Below, in pieces: positions 8,898 to 17,550 of a stretch of DNA of 64,000 nt. How positions within the stretch are numbered: the stretch's first letter is position 1; the number at the start of each line of letters is the position of its first letter. Source of the DNA: Bradyrhizobium sp. Leo170 (GTDB taxonomy: Bacteria > Pseudomonadota > Alphaproteobacteria > Rhizobiales > Xanthobacteraceae). The notes beneath the pieces were generated by a model. It saw only the letters and a list, made by a program, of their open reading frames with translations. It made no database searches and had not been told where the DNA came from. The position numbers and the translations under genes are program-made. The stretch spans positions 1 to 64,000 of the forward strand of contig NZ_PSRR01000008.1 in NCBI RefSeq assembly GCF_004296405.1, given 5' to 3'.

Positions 8898-10184
8898 CAG
8901 TCTGCTGAAAAACCTTGAAATGGAGAGTTTTTCGTACTGTCGGCGGTCGTTGTTGGAGCGGTGCGGTGGAGTTGGATGTAATTTTTAGCCTGTTGTTGGG
9001 TGCAACCTGACGCGGGGTGGCTAAACGGCAAGTAGTTTGGGAATGCGGATCAGGTTGTAGGCGATCAGATTGAGCAGGAAGTCGGCGGCGACGCGAGCGA
9101 TGCCGCGATGTTTGGTCTTGCGCATGGTGCCATGCTGCTTGCTCCATCCGAAGATGCACTCGACCATCGCCCGGCGTGATTGCGACATGCCGTACCCCGG
9201 ATGCCGCGTGGTTCGTTGGTCGATGGCGCTGTTGCGGGTCTTGCCGGTTTTGGTGATGGCCAGGTTCTGTGTCACATGCGGCGTCACGCCGATGGCGCGA
9301 AGATTGGCGACATGATCGGCGGTATCGTACGCCTTGTCCTCACCGGCCGTGATGCGGCGGCCTGCGGCTTTACGTCTCGCCTTCAGCATGATCTCCGAAG
9401 CCCGGCGTTCGGCGACGCCATTGGCATGCGTGACCCTGCCGGCCACCGCCAGCCCATGCCGGTTCTCCGTGGTGGCGTGGCCCATATAGCAAAGCTTGGC
9501 CTCGCGTCCGGCCGCCTTGCGATAGAGCCTGCTGTCCGGATCGCTGGTACTCGCATGGGTGTCGTTCTTGCGCTTCTGGCCGTGGAAGTTGGCGCCGTCA
9601 TCATCGTCGCCGCTGCCGTCCTTGGGGCGGAAACTCTTCTGCGAAGCCCAGGCTTCGATCAGCGTCCCGTCCACCGAAAAATGCTCGTCCGACAGCAGCG
9701 GCTTGACCTGAGAATGGTTCAGAAGTCTGGTCATGAACTTCGTGAACACATCGCCGTTCTGCAGCCGCTCCCGGTTCTTGGTGAAGGTGGTCGGGTCCCA
9801 GACCGGATCGTCCGGCGACAGTCCCACGAACCAGCGATACAGAAGATTATAGTCCAGTTGCTCCATCAACTGCCGTTCGGAGCGGATGCCGTAGAACACC
9901 TGCAGCAGCAGGGCGCTCAGCAATTGCTCCGGAGGGATCGAAGGACGTCCCTCGCTGGCGTAGAGCCTCCCAAGGCTGCGGTTCAAATCACTCAAAACAT
10001 CCCGGACAAGTTCCCGGACCTTCCGCAGCGGATGGTTCGCTGGCACACGCTTATCTGGCGCGATGTACGAAAACAGGCCGCCTTGATCCGTAAACCTGCC
10101 GCGCACGATCATCTCCACCGATTCGAGATGATAAAGTGAATCATCAAGCCCCCTCCGTGGCGAGGGGGTTTCTTCAGCAGACTG
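8898..10184 (-). mobile_element. IS5-type insertion sequence, complete
   Basis: The element is 1287 bases long with terminal inverted repeats CAGTCTGCTGAARAA (left copy from 8898; right copy, reversed, ending at 10184; one mismatch in the first 15). Both ends are flanked by the four-base direct repeat CTAG (8894-8897 and 10185-10188). The repeat fits the YTAR target rule of the IS5 group. The single transposase gene is intact, so the element may still be mobile. It sits between the flavoprotein gene and a Bradyrhizobium-type palindromic repeat whose left end supplied the target. Confidence 0.9.
9021..10112 (-). CDS. IS5-family DDE transposase
   Basis: An intact transposase of about 363 residues. 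The N-terminal segment GGLFSYIAPDKRVPANHPLR and the IPPEQLLSALLLQVFYGIRSERQL helix are typical of the family. The catalytic acids are visible in FSVDGTLIEAW (first Asp), GEDKAYDT (second Asp) and RAMVECIFGW (Glu). The basic tail RKTKHRGIARVAADFLLNLIA is also typical. The ATG at 10112 is taken as start; a GTG at 10118 is also in frame. It fills almost all of the insertion sequence. Confidence 0.9.
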   Translation of the reverse strand: MIVRGRFTDQGGLFSYIAPDKRVPANHPLRKVRELVRDVLSDLNRSLGRLYASEGRPSIPPEQLLSALLLQVFYGIRSERQLMEQLDYNLLYRWFVGLSPDDPVWDPTTFTKNRERLQNGDVFTKFMTRLLNHSQVKPLLSDEHFSVDGTLIEAWASQKSFRPKDGSGDDDDGANFHGQKRKNDTHASTSDPDSRLYRKAAGREAKLCYMGHATTENRHGLAVAGRVTHANGVAERRASEIMLKARRKAAGRRITAGEDKAYDTADHVANLRAIGVTPHVTQNLAITKTGKTRNSAIDQRTTRHPGYGMSQSRRAMVECIFGWSKQHGTMRKTKHRGIARVAADFLLNLIAYNLIRIPKLLAV

Positions 10185-10186
10185 CT

Positions 10187-10279
10187 AGAGCGTTTTCGAG
10201 CGAAGTGGACACCGGTTCGCGTGAAGAAAACGCGTCAAAACAAGAATCTAGAGCGTCGGTTCTGATTCAATCTAGAGCA
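10187..10279. repeat. Dispersed palindromic repeat, copy A
   Basis: The first 86 bases (10187-10272) match copy B at 15355-15440 with only two differences. The unit begins AGAGCGTTTTCGAGCGAAG and contains GAAAACGCGTCAAAACAAG. After GATTCAATC the copies diverge: this one continues CTAGAGCATGATCCG. The left end abuts the right target duplication of the IS5 element, so the IS landed in the end of this repeat. Repeats of this form are abundant in Bradyrhizobium intergenic DNA. Confidence 0.75.
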
Positions 10280-10317
10280 TGATCCGTTCAAAGCGATTGC
10301 GAGGACAGGTCCACCTC

Positions 10318-10836
10318 TTAGGACGACCGGCTCCCGCGCACAGCTTCGGTGCCATGCTCAACGGACGGCGGAATTGCAAACGCGAACATCGATAGTTGTA
10401 CGTCAGGGGAGAATACGAACGGTGTAGTGCCTATCTTGTTGGCGCCAAGACGGGCGTAGAAATCGACAGAACTTGGGCTCGAGTTAATCAGGATCACATT
10501 TCCTGCCATCTTTCTCGAAAGCTCCACTGCGGTGGCAAAAAGTCGTGTGCCAACGCCCCTTCGCGAATAGGCTGGATCAACAAAAATACTATCCAGGAGA
10601 GTTAGGCCTCCGATTCCCGTCGGTCTTACAGCCACATAGCCGTGCGAAACGCCGGCTTCGCTCTTGGCCACAAAGACCAGTCCGGCGGCAATAAGCGAAA
10701 GGTTGACCTTGAGTGCGGGCATGAAGCGGACGATCGCATCATCGTCGTACCCGTCATTCCTGGTCGCGCGAACTGCGATTTGCGAAAGCTCCTCGGCTTC
10801 GTCAACACGTGCAGGCCTAATGAGATTGTTTGTCAT
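10318..10836 (-). CDS. GNAT-family N-acetyltransferase
   Basis: A 172-residue protein starting MTNNLIRPARVDE. The acetyl-CoA binding motif is visible as LDSIFVDPAYSRRGVGTRLFATAV (R/Q-x-x-G-x-G/A type). It is followed by INSSPSSVDFYARLGANKIG, the usual late strand with the Tyr that often acts as general acid. Members transfer acetyl from acetyl-CoA to an amine; the substrate is unknown. The ATG at 10836 is preferred over a longer frame because GGGA lies seven bases upstream and the family homology begins there. Confidence 0.8.
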   Translation of the reverse strand: MTNNLIRPARVDEAEELSQIAVRATRNDGYDDDAIVRFMPALKVNLSLIAAGLVFVAKSEAGVSHGYVAVRPTGIGGLTLLDSIFVDPAYSRRGVGTRLFATAVELSRKMAGNVILINSSPSSVDFYARLGANKIGTTPFVFSPDVQLSMFAFAIPPSVEHGTEAVRGSRSS

Positions 10837-11077
10837 GATTGGTCCCTGCTCCAACATCACCCAAATGGCCGCCGCGGATCGAATTTCAAGGAGTGTAGCG
10901 GATGCAGCCAATTGCCGGTCCACGCAGCAAGGTCGCTGAGCGGGTAGTTTTCAGCTCTGGGTTCAGGAGCCGACTTCGATCGAAGCCGCCGACGCGTCCA
11001 TTCGGGGCCAGCAGGCGACATCCGGAAAGGCGCGGCAAATCTGGCGATGTAGGCTCGTGTCACCGCCGTGACCATGA

Positions 11078-12187
11078 CTATTTCGTCACTATCCGCCGGG
11101 TTGGCGTCACGGTGCTGGTCGGCGCCGTTGGCGAGATCGAGAACGTCAGCCACGTATTCCAGCCGGCCGGGCGATTCTCCGCGGCAAATTCGCCATATCC
11201 CTTTAGGTTCAAATATCCCTGCATGTCACCAACAGGAAAAAGAAAGCCGATCTGAGGACCGACTCCCAATACCCGGGATCGGAAGCCTCCTAGGACGGGG
11301 TGCGCGCCGAAATCATCAGTGATCTGCTGATAGGCATAACCCACCAAACCAACGAGAAGCTGCTTCGATAAAAACTGAGAGGCACCCCAATCCACGTGGA
11401 AGTCGATACCGTTCTGATACTGCGTATCCTGATTCTTGAAATTGTAGGTGAAGCCCGCGACAGCAGAAAATTCATGCCCCGTCTGCGGATTGAAGTAGGT
11501 ATAGCCGCCGCCGGCATCAACGGCGGCATGGCCGATGCCGAGATTGGCGAGGCGGGTCGGACTGTACGCCCCAACGGGAATATCTCCCGTCACATAGGCC
11601 ATGAAATTGTGCACCCCGGCGTTCCACTTGAGAGTTGCCTGCGGGTAAAGATCGCCGACCGATGTGATTGAATCGGCAATACTGCCTGTGCGAGTCATCG
11701 CCAGCGGGCCGACTGCTGCCGTCAGCGTTCCGTCAAGATTTGCGCTGGAACGCCCGAACAGACCGATTACGCCGATGGCAAGTTGTCCGCCCAGCACTGG
11801 CGTTGCAAACGTGTAGGTGGGATTGAGTAGCACGAGATCGGCCTGCGCATTCAGACGAAGGTTCAGGTCGACGTTCACCGTAGCGGGGATCCTGCCGACC
11901 TGGATTTCCCGCGCGGCCGCCGTACGGCCGAAAGCGCTTACGCTGCTGTGATAGTAGACCTCGCCCATCGACCAGCCGGGGACCTGAGGGGTTGCTGCAA
12001 GGCTGCCGAAGCGGCCGGGAAGCCAATATGAAACACCACCTTCGTCGGCGTGGACGGTTGCAGACGGAATGGATGTCATCGCCATTGCCATGGCGATGAC
12101 TGAGTTTCTGAATCGGAAACGGATCCCGGGCCTTGTCTTGTCGCGCCTGTTGGACTGTCCCTTTTTTCGAAGATCAAAAAGCCACAT
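11078..12187 (-). CDS. Outer-membrane transporter of the SphA / phenol-degradation MetA type
   Basis: A protein of about 369 residues with an N-terminal export signal (SVIAMAMAMTSIPSATVHA). A beta-rich body follows: GGVSYWLPGRFGSLAA, then LVLLNPTYTFATPVLGGQLA, and near the end LGVGPQIGFLFPVGDMQGYLNLKGYGEF. This is the pattern of COG4313 proteins, thought to form outer-membrane channels for hydrophobic or aromatic compounds and often encoded with aromatic catabolic genes. The ATG at 12187 is chosen because GGGGG lies just upstream. It follows the DUF1254 gene in the same direction, but a strong hairpin separates the two. Confidence 0.7.
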   Translation of the reverse strand: MWLFDLRKKGQSNRRDKTRPGIRFRFRNSVIAMAMAMTSIPSATVHADEGGVSYWLPGRFGSLAATPQVPGWSMGEVYYHSSVSAFGRTAAAREIQVGRIPATVNVDLNLRLNAQADLVLLNPTYTFATPVLGGQLAIGVIGLFGRSSANLDGTLTAAVGPLAMTRTGSIADSITSVGDLYPQATLKWNAGVHNFMAYVTGDIPVGAYSPTRLANLGIGHAAVDAGGGYTYFNPQTGHEFSAVAGFTYNFKNQDTQYQNGIDFHVDWGASQFLSKQLLVGLVGYAYQQITDDFGAHPVLGGFRSRVLGVGPQIGFLFPVGDMQGYLNLKGYGEFAAENRPAGWNTWLTFSISPTAPTSTVTPTRRIVTK

Positions 12188-12279
12188 ATCACACCCCCGC
12201 CCTTTATGCGTATCGCGCAACGATCTTTGCTGCCCGCGTGATTGTTTTGGCGGTACAGCGCAAAGCCGGAACACTTCGG

Positions 12280-12310
12280 CTCAGGCCGGCCCACTCGGGG
12301 CCGGCCTGAG
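12280..12310. terminator. Strong hairpin after the DUF1254 gene
   Basis: A perfect 13-base-pair stem (CTCAGGCCGGCCC, loop ACTCG, then its complement) lies between the leftward DUF1254 gene and the leftward transporter gene. It lacks a T-run on either side, so it may be a weak terminator, an RNA-stabilising hairpin or a REP-like element. Confidence 0.5.
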
Positions 12311-12319
12311 TTCAAGTTC

Positions 12320-13750
12320 TCAAGCCCCGACCTTCCTGGCGGCAGGAACCGTCCATGTGCCGTTGATGATGGACGGGTCCGTTTCCTCAGGCCAGTACAT
12401 GCGGAGCATGAGTATGAAATCTCCCTCAGGGGCGGGAAGCCAGTTTGACTCCTTGTCTTTGCCCGGGGAGTCCTTTTGAATGTAGAGCTCGACCGAGCCG
12501 TCCGCGTTTTCCTTCAGGTCTTCACGAGCGCTGATCGAGTAGCGGTTGATCGGATTCTTCACGAAGAAGTAGCTGCTATCGTACATCGTGAGCGACCAGA
12601 ATCCCTCCACAGGAGGCAGGTGGCCTTTGGGAAACCGCATGACGTACTTGTTCGCACCGTTGTACTTCTGATCATTCGCATCCTTTTGCGAAACCGGGTA
12701 CACCGCATCCTGCGGACGATTGGCGCCGAGTCCGATCGCGGTCACCAGGGCTCGCATCGGATAGTCGGTGCCATAGATGCCGGTCTTCGTTGTGAAGGCA
12801 AAGCCATTCTCATCCCTGATGGCTTTGTTGATCTTGAACTGAAGCATGATCCTGTCGAACGACACCTCGGGCAAGCGCTTCAGGAAGTCCGCCTTGAGCT
12901 TGCTCTCGTCAAAATCCTGCCCGGGAACGATGCCGATGCGGGCAAATTTGGCAAGTTGGGGCGCATCCGCTGCGTATGGCGGATTAGCTTTCATCAGCTC
13001 GCACAGCAGCTTGAAATACGACACCGCGTCCATGCGATTGACCTGCTCGCGGACCGCGGTCTTCATGTCGATCGACGGATCGACTTTTCCCGCAGGTGGC
13101 GTGTACGGCTTGCCGTAAGCACTGAGCGGTACGAGCTTGCACTCATCCTGCAGCTTGTGGACGGCGGCGTAATCCTCCGGCGTGCCGGTGCAATAGATGC
13201 GGCCAAGCAGCCACACGATATTGGTGGGCGATTTGTACTCCTTCACGCCGGCTGGCAGCGTGCCCTTCCACCCGGGTCCGGTGATCGCGTAAGTCTGCGC
13301 GCCGGTACCGGTGGTGCGCTTCCCTGGGACTTGAAACACCGTCGTCCAGCCGTCCAGCATTGGCATCAAGAAATAGCGCCCCTTCATGTCCGGGATGCTG
13401 AGGACCCACGGCTCTTTCCCGACGTCGAAGAAGGAGGTTGTGTAGAGAGTGTCCGCGTTCGGCGCGGTGACATCCCTGAACGAAGCGTCCGGATATTGGC
13501 GCAGCTTGATGATATGGCCCATCGGCCCCCGCGTTCCGACGGGTTCAGCAACATTGGTGATGACCCGGCGAGTCATCTCCATCGTCACCAACGGATAGCC
13601 GAAAATGTAGGCGTCGCTCGCGAGCCAGAAATCCTCCAAGCCTTGACCCACTCCGAGGAAAGAATCCTGGGCAAGGACTGATCGTGTTGCGGCCGCTCCT
13701 GCCAGCAGCCCCATTCCACCAAACGCAAGGGATCGACGGGTGATGTTCAT
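12320..13750 (-). CDS. Tat-exported DUF1254/DUF1214 protein
   Basis: A 476-residue protein starting with a twin-arginine signal (MNITRRSLAFGGMGLLAG). The N-terminal DUF1254 module is recognised by DAYIFGYPLVTMEMTRRV and APNADTLYTTSFFDVGKEPWVLS. The C-terminal DUF1214 module carries VEGFWSLTMYDSSYFFV, NRYSISAREDL and the typical NWLPAPEGDFILMLRMYWP. The family is periplasmic and widespread in soil bacteria, but its reaction is not known. The neighbouring outer-membrane transporter suggests a shared substrate. Confidence 0.85.
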   Translation of the reverse strand: MNITRRSLAFGGMGLLAGAAATRSVLAQDSFLGVGQGLEDFWLASDAYIFGYPLVTMEMTRRVITNVAEPVGTRGPMGHIIKLRQYPDASFRDVTAPNADTLYTTSFFDVGKEPWVLSIPDMKGRYFLMPMLDGWTTVFQVPGKRTTGTGAQTYAITGPGWKGTLPAGVKEYKSPTNIVWLLGRIYCTGTPEDYAAVHKLQDECKLVPLSAYGKPYTPPAGKVDPSIDMKTAVREQVNRMDAVSYFKLLCELMKANPPYAADAPQLAKFARIGIVPGQDFDESKLKADFLKRLPEVSFDRIMLQFKINKAIRDENGFAFTTKTGIYGTDYPMRALVTAIGLGANRPQDAVYPVSQKDANDQKYNGANKYVMRFPKGHLPPVEGFWSLTMYDSSYFFVKNPINRYSISAREDLKENADGSVELYIQKDSPGKDKESNWLPAPEGDFILMLRMYWPEETDPSIINGTWTVPAARKVGA

Positions 13751-13901
13751 CGTTTATCTCCTTCTTGAAACAAATACAAAGGACGGCTGATGACTTCAGA
13801 TGTGGCTCTCATGCCATGAGGCTGACAGCGACTGACCAAATGACGAGGCGGTCGGGATGAATTGCGCGGGCGGCAGCTACGATGCCGCCAGTCAGCGCAG
13901 C

Positions 13902-14570
13902 TCAATAGCAAGGCGGATAAGGATAGTATCCGCACCGGGGCGCGTAGTACGCATAGGCCGCGGCTCCGGCCACAGCGGCCGCTCCCGCAAAGGCCGCGCC
14001 TCGGTAGAAAGCACCGCGCCAGGCCGTTCGGCGGGCGACGCCCGCAAAGGACAGCGGAGTGAACGGTCGGCCAATGATGTCGATAAAAACCGATGCCGGT
14101 CCATCAGCTCCCACAAGATCGCCTTCGAGAATATCGACATCGAAAGTCAGCTTGTCGTCCTCAAGCTTGGGCGATTTCAGCACGACAACGGCGTCGATCA
14201 CCGACGATCCGTCTTTCTTGAAACCGGAAACCGTAGCGTTCGGTGGATCTTTGGCGAAGTTGTCGCTGCCGTTGCCCCAATCCTCGACAATTCGCGTCGT
14301 GAGATCGTGACCGGCTGCCCGAACAGGTCGATCGGCAAACACGATGGCATTCGGCGAAATTCCCGTCAGCACAAGCTTGCCGTCTTTCAAGCTCGCACCG
14401 CGCGAATTGAGGACGAAGAGGGACGGCACGACTTCCGGCTTTGCCTGGCCTATGGATTTCTCAAGCGGAATATGCGGCTTGCGTTCGGGTGCCGTTTGAG
14501 CAGAAAGTTCTTGGGGGCAGACCAGCAATCCGCCGGCGCAAAATGCGAATAGAGCAGCACGAAGTGTCAT
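13902..14570 (-). CDS. Exported protein of unknown function
   Basis: A 222-residue protein with a signal peptide (MTLRAALFAFCAGGLLV, cleavage near LSAQT). The middle part resembles a beta-sandwich (LVLTGISPNAIVFADRPVRAAGH, then VSGFKKDGSSVIDAVVVLKSP). The C-terminus is an Ala/Gly-rich hydrophobic stretch followed by a Tyr/Pro/Cys-rich tail (YYAPRCGYYPYPPCY), often seen in small envelope proteins of this group. The ATG at 14570 has GGAGAG upstream. No enzymatic motif was recognised. Confidence 0.65.
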   Translation of the reverse strand: MTLRAALFAFCAGGLLVCPQELSAQTAPERKPHIPLEKSIGQAKPEVVPSLFVLNSRGASLKDGKLVLTGISPNAIVFADRPVRAAGHDLTTRIVEDWGNGSDNFAKDPPNATVSGFKKDGSSVIDAVVVLKSPKLEDDKLTFDVDILEGDLVGADGPASVFIDIIGRPFTPLSFAGVARRTAWRGAFYRGAAFAGAAAVAGAAAYAYYAPRCGYYPYPPCY

Positions 14571-14771
14571 GGTTATTCTCTCCGTTGAAAGAGGGATTGT
14601 TTCTTTTCGGCCGGCTCCTATGGCTTTCAAAAATCGTCCGGCGCATCTTCTTCTGCGCCTTCAAAAAAGTGGCTCCCCAGCAGCCGGGCAATCGGCAAGC
14701 AGCTTGGCTAAGCATTTCGCGCCAATTCAGATCGCGAGTCTTGCCATTTCGCGCCAATCGTCCGGATCAGT

Positions 14772-15257
14772 TCAGCGGTCAGTCGCGCAAGTTCTTCTGC
14801 GAAGGCGTGCCCGCTCCTGCTTACGGGCAAGTTGCTGCTGTCTGTAAACAACGGGTTGAACTTTCATCAAACGCACGAAAGTGCGGCTGAAGCTGCTTGC
14901 ATTCGTATAGCCGAGGAATTTTGCGATATCGGACAGGCGCTTGCTTGAGTCCACGAGCAAGCGGCAAGCGATACTCAAGCGAACTTCCGCAAGCATTGCG
15001 CTGTGGCTTGTGCCCATGCGACCGAGATGGCGCTGCAAGGTGCGCGTGCTGATTTTGCAGGCGCGAGCTGTGCTATCGAGAGTTGCGTCACCGTGTCGCA
15101 GTGCCGCGATTATGGCCGCTCGGACCGCCTGAGATGAAGGCAAACGGACAGCTCTCATCGGTTTGTGTGAGGCGTGAAGCCCATGTTCCCTCAAGAGAAA
15201 AACCGATGCTTCGAGCTTACACGCATTTTCAGGACCAATCTGGCCATCAGCCGCCAA
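14772..15257 (-). pseudogene. AraC-family DNA-binding domain, probably truncated
   Basis: The 161-residue frame contains a complete AraC-type DNA-binding module (DSTARACKISTRTLQRHLGRMG, then LSDIAKFLGYTNASSFSRTFVR) but lacks the sensor domain of about 200 residues found in this subfamily. The full-length AraC gene at 15492, read in the opposite direction, shows what is missing. Upstream lies the palindromic repeat at 15355-15459, so the 5' part may have been lost by rearrangement there. It could still make a free-standing DNA-binding protein. Confidence 0.5.
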
Positions 15258-15354
15258 AATTTTTCGTCAAATGGAAATATTCGAGCGCCTTGCGCGCCAT
15301 GCCGTGCCAGGCACGACCTGACAATCGACAAGGCAAGACAGTTGCCAGCCTGCC

Positions 15355-15459
15355 AGAGCGTTTTCGAGCGAAGTGGATACCGGTTCGCGTGAAGAAAACG
15401 CGTCAAAACAAGAATCTAGAGCTTCGGTTCTGATTCAATCAGAACCGAAAATGCTCTAG
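15355..15459. repeat. Dispersed palindromic repeat, copy B
   Basis: About 105 bases with imperfect terminal inverted repeats: AGAGCGTTTTCG at the left and CGAAAATGCTCT at the right. It contains an inner palindrome GGTTCTGATTCAATCAGAACC. Its first 86 bases match copy A at 10187 with two differences. It has no coding capacity and the size of a small non-autonomous element. It lies between two divergently transcribed AraC-type genes. Confidence 0.75.
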
Positions 15460-15491
15460 TCTGCCACCGCGGCAGACTTCTTGGGCAGGTA

Positions 15492-16544
15492 GTGATGACC
15501 GTTATTCCATTGACGCGTTGCCAATTTCTCATGCCATTTGCTGAGATTCATTCAGAGATCGGCGGACCCACCGCGGCGCTTCTCGCCAAATTTCGGCTCC
15601 CTACGTCTTTGGAGGAAAAAGCCGATCACTACGTGCTGCTGCTGCCGGCCGTTCGCTTTGCGACGGCCGCCCAGGAAAAGCAGGGGCTGTCGGAGATCGC
15701 CTTTCGCGCAGCCCAGAGGCTCTCATTCGATCATTTGAGCGATGCCATGCGAGTTCGAATCCGGCATTCACCAACTCTGCTGGTTGCTCTTCAGCAGATG
15801 TGCAAGTGGGCGCCGGTCGAAGATACAAATCTGCGTCTATGGCTGGAGCCGTACGACGAAAGCGTGAAAATTTGCAGCAGGCTCATTGGAACGGAAGGTA
15901 TTTCCCATCTTGAGATGTCCCAATGGCTTCAGAACATATTCGTCCTGCACATCGTCCGTCAGTTCGCGGGCGCGTACTGGACTCCAAGAGTGATCGCGTT
16001 TGAAGCCAATTATGTACCGAGCAAGGAAGTTCAATCGCATTGGCCGGATACACGCTTCATGTCAGGTCAGAAAGCCTCATGGATCGAAGTGCCGCTGCAA
16101 TTCTTGAGCTATCCCAATCGAGCAGATGTTGTCCGGTCTAATTTGCACGAGACCGAGCGGCAGCCTTTCAGCAACGACGTCGTCAGCATTCTCAAGTTGA
16201 CTTTACCATCGTATCTTGATGAAGGAGGCCCGGCGATAGTGCAGGCTGCCGAGATGGTTGGACTAAGCGTCAGGAGTCTGCAGCGGAAGCTCGCGCTGGC
16301 CGGGCTGACATACTCGGGCCTGCTTGAGCAGGTCCGCTTCAACAATGCGATGCAGCTTCTAAGCGATACCGAGAACAAGATCATCGACGTAGCATTCTCA
16401 TCGGGCTATGCAGACCCTGCCCACTTTGCTCGCGCTTTCCGACGGATTTCCGGATTCACCCCGCGAGAGTTTCGGGAAAGGTCGAGGAGCGGACAGGCTG
16501 AGATCGACCTTCGCGCCTGCCAACTTGATGAAGGTCGTCTCTAG
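15492..16544 (+). CDS. AraC-family regulator with arabinose-binding-type N-terminal domain
   Basis: A 350-residue regulator. The N-terminal 230 residues resemble the sensor domain of the OruR/VirS-type AraC subgroup (HYVLLLPAVRFATAAQEKQGLSEIAFRAAQ and later FLSYPNRADVVRSNL). The C-terminal 100 residues form the DNA-binding module (VQAAEMVGLSVRSLQRKLALAGLTYSGLLEQ, then IIDVAFSSGYADPAHFARAFRRISGFTPREF). It probably controls the exported-protein gene directly downstream, whose frame begins 14 bases after its stop. The effector is unknown. Confidence 0.85.
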   Translation: MMTVIPLTRCQFLMPFAEIHSEIGGPTAALLAKFRLPTSLEEKADHYVLLLPAVRFATAAQEKQGLSEIAFRAAQRLSFDHLSDAMRVRIRHSPTLLVALQQMCKWAPVEDTNLRLWLEPYDESVKICSRLIGTEGISHLEMSQWLQNIFVLHIVRQFAGAYWTPRVIAFEANYVPSKEVQSHWPDTRFMSGQKASWIEVPLQFLSYPNRADVVRSNLHETERQPFSNDVVSILKLTLPSYLDEGGPAIVQAAEMVGLSVRSLQRKLALAGLTYSGLLEQVRFNNAMQLLSDTENKIIDVAFSSGYADPAHFARAFRRISGFTPREFRERSRSGQAEIDLRACQLDEGRL

Positions 16545-16558
16545 AGAAGATTTACGCC

Positions 16559-17476
16559 TTGGATGCTCCTCAATGCAGCGGCACAGAATTTTCAGCTTTC
16601 AGGCTGATCTTGAAAGCTGGACTGTACGCGACATTGATCCTCTCCGCTGGAACAGCCTTTGGCGCAAATGATGATGACGGCGCCATCAGCGCGTCGATAC
16701 CGGCGATCTATCTTGATCTGAGGACAATCTACGCGCAGGTGCCGGCAGGATCGCTCGCATTCGGCTTTGGACGTCCAACTCTGTTCAATGCGTTGCGAAC
16801 GCTCGCAACACCGAACCGCGCGGCGTTTCCGACCGGCCTGCCAGCAGCAAAATCGCTCAACGTCGATTTTCCGTTGACGGTCGATGTCACGGACAGTGTC
16901 TCGCTATACGGAGGCGTCTCCGGCAGTTCGACGGAGTTCGGAGGCACTGGGTGGTCATCCTTTCAAGTCACAAGCTGGAACATCGGCTTCCAGGCGGATC
17001 TCTACCAGCAGAACGGCGGGACCTTCCCGACCGTGACGCTGCAATCGACGATCACACAGTCGATCCCCAATGGTCCGCTGGCCACAACCTCTTTCAACAA
17101 CATTCTCGAATTCGATTATGCACTTGATTCCGATGAAACCAGAGGCATCCTCGCCGGCTTCCAGGACACACGCACTGACGTCGGCACTCCGCTCGTGAAG
17201 ATCAACCCGAACACGATCGCCTATGTCGGCGGCTACTATCAATGGTCCAATAATTGGAAATTCACTGGCCGCGTGGGCGTGCAGTCCTTCGAAGGGGCGC
17301 AGCTTCTAACCCTTGCGCCCATTCAGCCCTTCACACAACCGATCGTTCGGCTCGATCTCGATCGCATGGACGATAACGACAATAGGCTGTTTGGCCTCAC
17401 AGCCGAAATCATGTGGGTGCCGAAGCCCGCCTATCAACTGACGGTCAGAACGCCCCTGTACGCAGTCCGCAATTAG
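16559..17476 (+). CDS. Exported beta-rich protein of unknown function
   Basis: The frame gives up to 305 residues. No ATG is available near the start: TTG at 16559 opens the frame, and a TTG at 16610 would place a clean signal peptide (KAGLYATLILSAGTAFGA) at the very N-terminus. The mature part is rich in alternating polar and hydrophobic residues with aromatic girdles (VDVTDSVSLYGGVSGSS, ATTSFNNILEFDYALD, TIAYVGGYYQWSNNWKFTGRVG). This fits a small outer-membrane beta-barrel. It follows the AraC gene closely. Confidence 0.6.
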   Translation: MDAPQCSGTEFSAFRLILKAGLYATLILSAGTAFGANDDDGAISASIPAIYLDLRTIYAQVPAGSLAFGFGRPTLFNALRTLATPNRAAFPTGLPAAKSLNVDFPLTVDVTDSVSLYGGVSGSSTEFGGTGWSSFQVTSWNIGFQADLYQQNGGTFPTVTLQSTITQSIPNGPLATTSFNNILEFDYALDSDETRGILAGFQDTRTDVGTPLVKINPNTIAYVGGYYQWSNNWKFTGRVGVQSFEGAQLLTLAPIQPFTQPIVRLDLDRMDDNDNRLFGLTAEIMWVPKPAYQLTVRTPLYAVRN

Positions 17477-17550
17477 CCGGCGCTCCTGGCGTGAGCCGAC
17501 AAGCACCAAAACGACACTGTGTCTGTTGCTTTTTCAATCCACGAGCGCCA

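Noticed and set aside
9180-10139. Rightward open frame opposite the IS5 transposase
   Set aside because: The DDE motifs are on the other strand; this frame has no recognisable content.
12476-13681. Rightward open frame opposite the DUF1254 gene
   Set aside because: Shadow of a strongly supported Tat-exported protein; composition is not protein-like.
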